Origin: Lycium barbarum
Lineage: Eukaryota > Streptophyta > Magnoliopsida > Solanales > Solanaceae
DNA length: 64,000 nucleotides
NCBI RefSeq assembly: GCF_019175385.1
Contig: NC_083340.1
Location: 19,232,336-19,296,335, forward strand
Direction of reading: 5' to 3'
Below the pieces are notes generated by a model that saw only the letters and a list, made by a program, of their open reading frames with translations, made no database searches and had not been told where the DNA came from. The translations under genes were made by a program, and so were the position numbers. Positions 45,811 to 55,342 of this stretch are shown here, piece after piece. The first letter of the stretch is position 1. Each line of letters starts with the position of its first letter.

Positions 45811-47742
45811 CCGCTGATAGATCAGTATTGTCTTTGCAAGACAATCATAGGTCGGAGTTATTATGGGCCTGTACTATAGGGATATCTACTAGGCTCTGTC
45901 CCCGTAGGCTGCAGAGAGCGTGGACTCTTTTACGCGAGCACCCCCCACACCCTCGCGTGTTGGAGATATTGTTTTGGGGCAGCATCTACCGTTGCGTGTC
46001 CGTTGGTCGAGTACAGCATGATTGGGCGCTCATCACGGCCATGGTTGAGCGGTGGAGGCCAGAGACACATACCTTCCATCTTCGCACTGGTGAGGCCACG
46101 ATTACACTTCAGGATATGGAGGTCCTCTTTGGATTGCGGGTAGATGGAGAGCCACTACACACTCGGTACGAGCCTCCTCCTGGTCAGACGTGGGCAACAG
46201 AGTTGACTAGGCTCACCCACTTCGTGCCTAATGCCTAGGGCCATATTTCGGGACAGAGTCGGGTTAAGATTAGTGCACTCTGCGCTTATTTGGAGGGTCT
46301 CGATCCGGTTGACGACGGCACCCCGAAGGACGATGTTGATTGTCAGCCCGTACCTAGGTATCACCTCGAGATTGACATGCCTTATGCGAGGAGGTGGACA
46401 GCGGGTTTTGACCGGGATATGGATACGCACCACAGTATTCTTCCATTCCGGGACCAGCTTGATCACATGACGGACGATGCGGTAAAACTATTTAAATTTA
46501 CATTAATAATGTAATTAAACGTCTTTTCTACTTGGTGATCACTGATTTGTATTTATATGTTGTGTAGCTATTTATATGGACGCCGTACGCTGCTATATTA
46601 GTTGGTTTGCCGCCCTTTTGTAGGGCAGGTCAGGGGGTTTGGAGGCCGCGGTGTCCATTGATACACCTGGACATCGTAGAGGATCACATGCCCGAGCGTG
46701 TCTTACGACAGTTTAGGCATACACAGAGTACACCCCCTGACATCCGTCATGAGCTCCGACACTACCAGCGAGACGATCGGGCTGCCGTTGATTATGATTT
46801 TCTGGCTTTCATGGATGTCCAGCTCCACCGTTGGGAGAACAGGTTGGGCACTTTAGCGGTGGTCGGCCATTTGATTCGCATTGAGCATTACATGCGTTGG
46901 TATCATCAGATCACACGCCGATTGATCGGCAACCCAGCCTTGCATCCCCTAGGGATATAGGATACTCAGCACTCGCGGGGCAGTACGAGGCATTGGTAAG
47001 TTTATCGTATTTAGATTTATTTAATTGCATTAAATGTTACGTTTTAAAAATAAACTTTTTTTTTTCTGTTGAACACAAATGCAGCTGGTGGCCGTACATC
47101 GTTTACGCATCTTGGGGTTAGAGTATATGCCTTACCCTGGGCTTGCTGCGGAGATAGTACGGATATTCGAGGATGGTATCCGGCACGCAGGCGAGATTAG
47201 GCGCAGGGAGGAGCATGTTTCGGAGGCTGAGTATCAGGCAGCACCAGGAGGAGGACCGGGTGCTCCCAGAGGAGGAGGACGCCATGCTGCCGAAGGACGC
47301 CGTATGCGTAGAGGATGCGGCGCTGCTGCTAGAGGACCTGGTGGTGGAGGACACCATATGATAGATGAGGCGGATGAGGCTGATCCCATTCCAGAGGGCG
47401 TTCACGGTCTAGTCCATCCGCAGCCGTTCCAGGCCGGTGGTAGCTCACCTGGGGACTCACCTACGTTTACGCCGGCGCTCTTACTTGCTGAGATACCCGG
47501 GTCTTCATCACAGCCGAGCCAGAATGTATACATGGAGGAGCGTGATAACGTTGATTAGGCGGCGTTACGCTCTTCATTAGCTGATGAGCGGCCTGTGAGG
47601 AATTTAGAGGGAGCCAGGATTCTTGACTTCGATGAGTTTTTGATCTCGGTTAGTATTTAAAATACTTATTCGTTCCTTTAAAATTATTTATTTTATAAAT
47701 ATATATATGTTACTCATTATTTAATAATATTTTATATTTTAG

Positions 47743-48068
47743 GATTTGGCGCCAGCGGGTCCACCAGAGCCATCCACTCAGGCGATTTCTCATGGGTCTG
47801 TCGAGCCAGCGGTGTCTTCCCATATGACTACCGAGCCACATGTAAGCTTTTTATTAAAATTTGTTTTATTCAATATAAGGTCAGTATTTAATGTACATGT
47901 TTGATTATTTAAAGTACTTATTTTAAATATATATGTTACTTGTTATTTTATTTTATTTTCATATTTAAGGATTCGGCGCCAGTGGATCCACAGGGGCTAC
48001 CCATTCAGGAGCATTCTCATCAACCTGCCGAGGCAGAGGTGTCTTCTCATGAGACTACCGAGGCGCAT
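47743..48068 (+). repeat. Duplicated 99-bp exons 4 and 5 of the PMD gene
   Basis: Exon 4 (47743-47841) and exon 5 (47970-48068) are each 99 bp, begin GATT(T/C)GGCGCCAG(C/T)GG and end ACTACCGAG(C/G)C(A/G)CAT before GTAAG. The intron in front of each is also similar (TATATGTTACT..TTATTT). This is an in-frame exon duplication. Confidence 0.88.
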
Positions 48069-49029
48069 GTAAGTTTTTTACTTATAACTAATTTTATTCA
48101 ATATAAGATAAATATTTATTTAATTTTTATAACCTTTACTTGTACTTCGAGCAGCATCTCGTCCAGGAGACTACCTCATATTCACCACCATACCCATCTC
48201 AGGAGCCTACTCAGGCGCCCGTTGACACACAGGTTTGATTAAATAAATAACGTTAATGTATTCAATATAAATAAGAAATAATACTAATTATTATATATTT
48301 TTTAGTTTCATCCTTCGGCGCCCGCGGTGGCAACTCCTGACGAGGAAGAGGTCGAGTTTCCAGACCTAGCTCAGCCTGAGGTTCTGAGCGTGCCAGCAGG
48401 AGTAGATCCCAAGAAGAAACACGTTCTAGTTAAGGGCGCAAGGGCTAGGGAAAGAGGAGATGATCATGACTTAGAGCGCCCGGTTATTAAGAGGAAAAAG
48501 GGCGATAGAGACGATGGCAAGGGCGGTGGGGATGGTATGGGCCTCAGGCCTAGGGATAGTCTCCTACATACTACATGTGGGACCCATCCTCGATAGTGTA
48601 TATACATTAGTGTTGTACAATTTATCGTAAATATTATATATTTTTTGCATATTTATAAATATTATCTTAGTCTTTATTATTGTTTATAGTTTCACATCCT
48701 AAATTGATAATAAAAAAAATGTGACACATTCGAAATAAAGTTAAGCATTAATTTAAAAATAAGATGAAACCCTAAAAGATAAATAACTTAAAGCTAATGA
48801 CTACAAGTCTTCAAACAAAAAAGGACTTCGAGCACTTTTCAACCTCTAAAATGACAATCCAAAGTATTGCGTATTCTTGATGTGTTGAGCCTATTTTATT
48901 AATTGTACAAATATAACTAGAGTTCTATATAAAATATTGAAGTTCCAGAATCTCAAAGCATGATTAATATACGGCTAAACTACGTAAAAAAGATAAACTA
49001 CGTAAAAAGGAGTGAAAATGTAATGTTTT

Positions 49030-49252
49030 GGAAAATGGCGGAGTTCTATAGCGCCGTATTTTACTGCGTTATAGGTAAGAGAAAGATTTGTATAGCGCAG
49101 TATTTTACTGCGCTATAGCACTTAACGGCTCCGTCTCCGTGAAGTGCTTTAGCGCAGTAAATTATTGCGCTAAAGGTACTTTTGTAACATTTTTTTTGTT
49201 GGGGTATTTTGGTTCAAAATGATTTTTTGGGGGCATTTTGGTTCCGGAGTCC
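49030..49252. repeat. Right TIR of element B with three palindromes
   Basis: Inverse of the left TIR. Palindromes at 49046-49074 (two mismatches), 49091-49117 (perfect) and 49148-49174 (one mismatch), in mirrored order. The TIR ends CGGAGTCC at 49252, directly at the start of the second duplication copy. Confidence 0.92.
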
Positions 49253-49719
49253 TGTCGGAATAAAGCGGCGTAAAACTCGATTTCAAAAACTAAAAACCAC
49301 CTTCATTCTAGGTATTTCACTACAAATTTTGTATTACATTGTTAAATATTTAACTATCCTACGCATGATTGTTGTGTAATAGTTGCGGTTTACGAAAAAA
49401 ATATTGCACACTTCTTTTGTGCGCAATGGGCAGTCCACTGCCCCTTTTTCCTTTTTTTTTTTAAATTTTTTTTTATTAATTATTTGTTAGGTAATTGTTT
49501 ATTTGTTGATTATTTATTTTGTAACCCTTAATTGTCGGATTAACTAATTGTTTATTTGTTAATTATTTATTAATTAGTTATTAAATATTTCTTAATAGTT
49601 TCATTAATTAATTGTTTATTTGTTAATTATTTGCTAGCTAATTGTTAATTGTATGATAATGAATTGTTGATCTTTATATTTTTATTTAATGAAATAATTG
49701 TTAATTTAGGATTGAACAT

Positions 49720-50759
49720 CCTTAGTTTAGGTTTGAACATCCTTAGTTAAATCTTAATATCCTTAAGATAATATTTGTTAGCTAATTGTATTTAATCCTT
49801 AGGTTAGGTTTGAACATTCATAGTTTAAGATTTAAAACAACATTAATAAAACATTAGTTAGTTAATTGTAGTTAGTATAATAATTAATTAATAATTATTA
49901 ATTCATAAATTTAGATAGTTAATATAATTTCCCGTTAAAGTCTTAGTTAGTTAGTATAATTGAACATCCTTAGTTAAACCTTAATATCCTTAAAATTATA
50001 TTTGTTAGTTAATTATATTTAATCCTCAGGTTAGGTTTGAACATCCTTAGTTTAAGATTTAAAATAGCATTAATATAATATTAGTTAGTTAATTGTAATT
50101 AGTATAATAATTAATTAACAATTGTTAATTCACAAATTTAGATGGTTAATTTAATTTCCCATTAAAGTCATAGTTATTTAGTATAATTGAACATCCTTAG
50201 TTAAACCTTAATATCCTTAATATTATATTTGTTAGTTAATTATATTTAATCCTTAATAATAATTAATTAATAATTATTAATTCGTAAATTTAGATAGTTA
50301 ATATAATTTCCCGTTAAAGTCTTAGTTAGTTAGTATAATTGAACATCCTTAGTTAAACCTTAATATCCTTAAGATTATATTTGTTAGTTAATTATATTTA
50401 ATCCTCAGGTTAGGTTTGAACAACCTTAGTTTAAGATTTAAAATAGCATTAATATAATATTAGTTAGTTAATTGTAATTAGTATAATAATTAATTAACAA
50501 TTATTAATTCACAAATTTAGATGGTTAATTTAATTTCCCATTAAAGTCTTGGTTAGTTAGTATAATTGAACATCCTTAGTTAAACCTTAATATCCTTAAT
50601 ATTATATTTGTTAGTTAATTATATTTAATCCTTAGGTTAGGTTTGAACATCCCTAGTTTGAGATTTAAAATAGCATTAATATAATATTAGTTAGTTAATT
50701 GTAGTTAGTATAATAATTAATTAACAATTATTAATTCGCAAATTTAGATAGTCAATATA
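49720..50759. repeat. AT-rich tandem repeat in element A, copy 2
   Basis: About five units of the GAACATCCTTAGTTAAACC repeat, one of them shortened (about 50198-50340), against about three in copy 1. The gypsy element inserted at the end of the last unit. Confidence 0.78.
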
Positions 50760-53317
50760 TGTAACACCCCGTAAACTTGAACTAGGTGTGAATTTGTAAA
50801 AATCTAGTAATAAGATGATATTATATCTATATGAAATCATTCTTGATGAATTCGGGTGGAAGATGGTCGTTTTGAAGTCAAACCAACTAGTGAAGTTCTT
50901 AAGGGTTCTTAAATTCGCCTAAGTTTTGGTAGGTCTGTCTTCTGAGCGATTTTCATAAAAATGTGTTGCGAATTAGGAAAAACTTCCTCCATGAAAGTCT
51001 TAGATCTTTGAAATATCTTTCCAACGGTAAGTCGCCCAGCCCAAACAAAGTTACGTACAAGAGGTTATGTCCATTTTACCGAACAATGTGCAGAACCGAC
51101 ACACGTCGCTTTTTTAGGCGCGTGGGGGCGTGGGCGATGGCCCCGCATCGGGGGTCGATCGCGCAAGTCTGAGTATTGACCTGCAGACTGTTGCGCGATG
51201 GCCCCGCATCGCGGACCCATCGCGAAACAGGTCGGGTTCGGGTCAAAAAGTCAGGTTTACGCGTTTTAAGTTATATTTAAGCTTGGGGTTTATTTCTCTA
51301 ACACCCCTAGTCACGAAAAATTACCCTAAAGTCAGGAAGAACAAGTCACAAGCCACAAGAACATACAAGGTAAATTTTATCATGATTCTAGGTTGAATTC
51401 AAGTTCCTAATCCCTTTCTAACATCAAACCCATGATTCTTAACATGTTTTTTGTGACCAAAACCTAGGGTTTGCAACATAATTCTTCCCAAAGAGATTCA
51501 AGCTAGGGTTTGGGTGTGGTGTTCTTCATTAGAAAAGTGAATTGTTAAACTTTGTCTAACATATTAAGGTATGTCTCTTTTGAAAAATCATTTTTTTGAC
51601 AATAAGGATGATTTGTATGTCTCTTTAAAACTAAAATCCTTTTTGAATATAAAGGTAATTTGTATGTCTCTTTTGAACATACTGTTTCTATCGGTTTTTA
51701 CGAACTCTTTGGTTGTGATTTGTATGTCTCTTTTGAACATACTGTTTCTATCGGTTTTTACGAACTCTTTGGTTGTGATTTGTATGTCTCTTTTAAAATC
51801 ACTTTTGAAACTAATGTTGGAAGTATTAATTTTATTGAAGATTCTTTAATGAATGAAAGGAAAAGTAATTCTTTTCATGGTTCTTGAACTCCAATTCATG
51901 TCTAAATGGTGGTTTATGTGTGTGAGGGGATAAACCCACATTAAACCTAGATTGTAATAAACCCTATATATGTATATGATATTATGAATGTTTTTCTCTA
52001 TAAGAGATGCTTAATAATGAAGGATAACGATTGGTAATGATATTGGAATTCTCTTGATGGATGATTTAACTAGTTACTTGAAAGGTTGTTGACTCATAAA
52101 AGTATGTTATTACGAATTGTGGAAATTGAAACTTGTTTAAAGAAGTGAAACATTTTCAAGACATTCTTTGAAATGATTTATCTTTACGATATGGCATAAC
52201 GAACCTTAATGGTAAATGGTGATGTGACTACCTTGAGATGAATTGTAATTCGGCTTTTATGCTATGAACTCTGTTAATGTGATTTTGCCTAGCCATTCGG
52301 GAGGATGAGTGGTCACCGAGGGTCTCATATTCTGGTGTGTTTATGCCTAGCCGTTTAGGAGGATGAGTGGTCACCGAGGATTTCATATTCCGGTGTGTTT
52401 ATGCCTAGCCATTCGGGAGGATGACTGGTCACCGACGATTTTATAATCCGGTGTGGTGCGCTGTGACAAGGGAACCCTACGGTCATCCTCTCGATATGAT
52501 TGATTCTTGGGCCTGTATCGGCATGTGTGACATTCGTAATCTCTCATGGAACTGTTGTTGACAATCATGATCAATTTGAAAGGCATAATTGAAAGTTGTA
52601 ACTTGACAAAAGACTTTATAATCGGTTTTGATAATTCTTATTGAGATACACATGCTGAATAATTATTTTATATTGATTAATAGATTTGTAAATTATTTAA
52701 CAAATGATATTAAGAATCACAAAGTGGAATGACTGTTTTTATGCCATCTTTTCAGAATTGATTTCTTTATGTATTATTATATTTTATTTTTATAATATTT
52801 GTTGTCCCCGAGGCACTCATTGAGTACGAAAGTACTCAGGCATACCATTGTTGTTTTTTATGGTATGTTAGGAAACGGAGAAGAGCGGGTTCGTGATACT
52901 CTCGACGCTTAGGAGAACTTGCTGCTGTTGTTGATTTAGTGAGCCCACATCTTCATTCGTGGGACACCCCTTATGATATCTATTTACTATTCTTGTTTTT
53001 CGGGATGTGTCCCGAAGTTAGACGATTGTTGTGTCTCTTTGAAGCTCCATAGATAGTTATCAGAATTGTGGGTAGATTGTCAAAGTTTCATACGACTTAA
53101 TGGGTGTTTGCCACGTTTATGACTATTACTTATATTGAAGACTTCCGCTGACTTAGTTCATATATGCATGATTTGGCTACCTTTATTTTATAAACTGTTG
53201 GAAGCGAATGTTGAACCTGGCGGGTTCAAGTGTTATTATTGCATTGTTTAGGTTCTTCCGATGTTATTCATGATGTCGGATGCCGGTCACGTCCAGGGTG
53301 GGTTTTGGGGCGTGACA
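50760..53317 (+). repeat. 5' LTR of the gag-only gypsy element
   Basis: 2558 bp, TGTAACACCCCGTAAACTTG to GGGGCGTGACA. Contains a perfect 60-bp tandem duplication (51661-51720 and 51721-51780) and three units of a roughly 58-bp repeat with GCCTAGCC(A/G)TT(C/T)(G/A)GG (52288-52450). The open frames here, including the two from 51571 and 51660, come from these repeats. Confidence 0.95.
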
Positions 53318-53321
53318 AGCT

Positions 53322-53335
53322 TTGTATCAGAGCCT
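53322..53335 (+). other. Primer binding site (initiator tRNA-Met type)
   Basis: TTGTATCAGAGCCT follows the 5' LTR after four bases. Most plant LTR elements use TGGTATCAGAGC, complementary to the 3' end of initiator tRNA-Met; this copy differs by one or two bases. Confidence 0.75.
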
Positions 53336-53530
53336 AGGTTTAAATACATCCTATGATTATTGTCGGTGTCTGTGGAGTTTTCCTTGTGCAGCCTGATCAC
53401 CTGCATGACCGAGAAACTCCCAGGGCATTTATAGGTGTTTCCTATTCTTCTTGATTCTATATTGTGCTGTAGAGCTTAAAGTCCTTTTTAGGATCGTCCT
53501 AATTCGCTCGTTAATTCGTGCCTTGCAGAA

Positions 53531-54610
53531 ATGACTCTGACGCGATCCAAAAATGGCAAACGAGGACGTCCCGCGAAAGTTAACCGAAATCTTAGGGGCG
53601 CGGATGCTGGTAATAGAAATAATGCTGGAAATCAAGCCCCACCTCCAGCACCGCCTGCTCCTGATGTTCCTGTTGCGGGCGTACCTGAGATTGGTACTAT
53701 GCAAATGGCTATTCAAATGTTGACTGCATTGGTTGCTGCTCAGCAGCAGCGTGAAGGTGTGGGACCTCATGGTGGAGGCAGACTTAAGCAATTCTTTGAC
53801 TTGAAGTCACCAGGGTTCTTTGGGTCACGAGAGATAGATGACCCCCAACACTTTGTAGATGAGACCTTCAAGGCGTTGAGGGCAATGGATGCCCGGGATC
53901 CTGAAGCTGTAAGGCTTGCTTCTTATCAATTGAAGGATGTTGCTCACGTATGGTTTGAGATGTGGGAATCTGAGAGGGATGACGCTGCTTCAGCTCCGAC
54001 CTGGGCTGAATTTGAAGTGGCGTTCATGGAAATGTTCTTGTCTGATGAGGAAAGAATTAATATGGCTAAAAAGTTTGAAAAGCTAGAGCAGGGTAACAAG
54101 TCAGTTCGCGAGTATAGTTTGGAATTCACCCGTCTGTGAAAGTATGTTTTATACATGATGCCGACTGAAAAGCATAAGTTGACTCGTTTTGTGAAAGGCT
54201 TGGTACCACGTATCAAGTCTGCATGTGCTGCTGTTGCTATGTCTCCTACTTGTAACTTTTCATTTTTGGGAGGGTTCGCTGAGCAAAAAGAGAATTGGAA
54301 GGGCGAAGAGATGCTTGAAATGGAACAAAGTAAGAAGGCCCGATCTACGGATGGTTTCACTGGTTCGTATGATGGAGGGAAACGGAAAGGTAATTCTGCA
54401 CCTCAGCAGTCTATTTCTCAGTTTAATGGGGGTGTTCCATCTGGTGGACAAAGTCAGAGGAACGGTAATCAAAATGGATATTCACACGGTAGTAATCGAC
54501 AAGCATCTGGATGGAACGATCCTATTTGTCACCATTGTGGTATAAGGGGTCATATCAAGAAATATTGTAGGAAGTGGCTTCGTGAAATGGCTAACTCTTC
54601 TGGCCAGTGA
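53531..54610 (+). pseudogene. Gypsy gag with one internal stop
   Basis: Starts at ATG 53531 (MTLTRSKNGKRGRPAKVNRN). The gag domain is readable: FFDLKSPGFFGSREIDDPQ, HVWFEMWESERDD, WAEFEVAFMEMFLSDEER, then FEKLEQGNKSVREYSLEFTR. A TGA at 54137-54139 breaks it; the same frame continues to a CCHC zinc knuckle CHHCGIRGHIKKYC (about 54527-54568) and a stop at 54608-54610. Gag forms the particle and packages RNA. One premature stop is the only clear lesion. Confidence 0.9.
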
Positions 54611-55030
54611 AATAATTCACCTGATGGTAATGTCAACAACACTCCTAATGCTCGTGGTAATGAGGCTGGTAAAGTGGTTGCTAACACCACCAATAGGGGA
54701 GAAGCTCGACTTTATAGTTTTACTCGTAGAGAGGCGGCTGAAGACCCTGATGACGTGGGCACAGGTATTGTAACTATATGTTCTCTTAAGGCATATCCGT
54801 TGACCGATTCAAGTTTGACTCTTTATTATAAAACTCTATGCTTTGTCCTCGACTATGGTAGAGAACCCAAACAGCTAGTGCCTCTACATTACTTCTAGGA
54901 TCTATAATATTGCATGGTGTAGTTAAGGATCGTGGGACTACTTCTGATTTGTTGGAAACAAGAATAGAGGACTTTGAGGTGATTATGGGTACAGACTGGC
55001 TTGCCAAGTGTTATACAATTCTATATTGAA
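54611..55030 (+). pseudogene. Gypsy protease remnant
   Basis: The gag frame resumes as EARLYSFTRREAAEDPDDVG, the linker seen before gypsy proteases, then ICSLKAYPLTDSS where L-I-D-S-G-S is expected. After stops, FEVIMGTDWLAKC (about 54973) is the protease end block. The catalytic motif is lost. No RT motif follows before the polypurine tract. Confidence 0.78.
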
Positions 55031-55310
55031 ATGGTTAGTCTAGTAGTTCTAGGTGAACCCATTATAGATTGAAAGAGTAATATTGTTAAACCTCGAGGTA
55101 GGCTATGGGTGTAAATCCCTTATTCCATGCTTAGGTTTGTCTAGTTGTTGTGGGAGTCTCTGCGAGGACCATATGGTTATTTTTAAAAGCATTATATGAG
55201 TTTTGTTTACGATATCGTACCACATAAAGAAGCACTGGTGAGAATTTGAAAGTTTGAGGGTTAGCGAAAATCTTAGGCCATAACCCTCATTCGAGGACGA
55301 ATGATCTTAA

Positions 55311-55334
55311 GGGGGGGGGGGGGGGGGGGGGGGG
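55311..55334 (+). repeat. G24 run at the polypurine tract
   Basis: 24 consecutive G just before TGGGATAA and the 3' LTR start at 55343. The polypurine tract primes plus-strand synthesis; this length is far beyond the usual and may be partly an assembly artefact. Confidence 0.85.
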
Positions 55335-55342
55335 TGGGATAA

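Larger units (their letters stand above)
45714..48596 (+). pseudogene. Plant mobile domain (PMD, MAIN/MAIL1-like) gene, seven exons, three lesions
   Basis: PMD proteins (Pfam PF10536) occur both as plant nuclear silencing factors and in transposons. Exons by GT-AG sites: 45714-46481, 46568-46995, 47085-47648, 47743-47841, 47970-48068, 48155-48232, 48306-48596; all junctions are phase 0. Domain signs: LQDMEVLFGLRVDGEPL, DIVEDHMPERVLRQF, HYMRWYHQITRRLIGNP, LRILGLEYMPYPGLAAEIV. The C-terminus is acidic then basic and ends near HTTCGTHPR, as in transposon-borne PMD genes. Lesions: TAG at 46236-46238 (exon 1), a one-base loss near 46945 (exon 2), TAG at 47556-47558 (exon 3). Without them the protein would be about 775 residues. 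I see no phosphatase domain. The start is the first ATG (MNPNVPP); the frame is open upstream from a TTG. Confidence 0.85.
44147..49252 (+). mobile_element. Element B: TIR transposon carrying a PMD gene
   Basis: About 5.1 kb, with TIRs of roughly 210-220 bp at 44147-44370 and 49030-49252. Outer bases are GGGTCCGAAACTAAATTGCC on the left and the inverse of CATTTTGGTTCCGGAGTCC on the right. Each TIR holds three palindromes with the core GCGCAGTA...TACTGCGC. Between them are a leader, a small MITE (45004-45200), the seven-exon PMD gene (45714-48596) and a 3' region that matches element A. No transposase is seen. Flanking 9-10 bases do not match each other, so the right border was rearranged or the duplication is lost. 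Mutator-like membership is inferred from long TIRs. Confidence 0.78.

Noticed and set aside
46155..47405. Minus-strand frames across the PMD gene and the +2 frame 46231-46470
   Set aside because: Shadows of the PMD exons; the splice-consistent frame explains the region.
51571..51887. Paired frames with repeated residues (FEHTVSIGFYELFG twice), repeated at 56157-56473
   Set aside because: They come from the 60-bp tandem repeat inside both gypsy LTRs; LTRs of this type are not coding.
53429..54472. Minus-strand and alternate plus-strand frames over gypsy gag
   Set aside because: Shadows of the gag frame, which has the domain and zinc knuckle.
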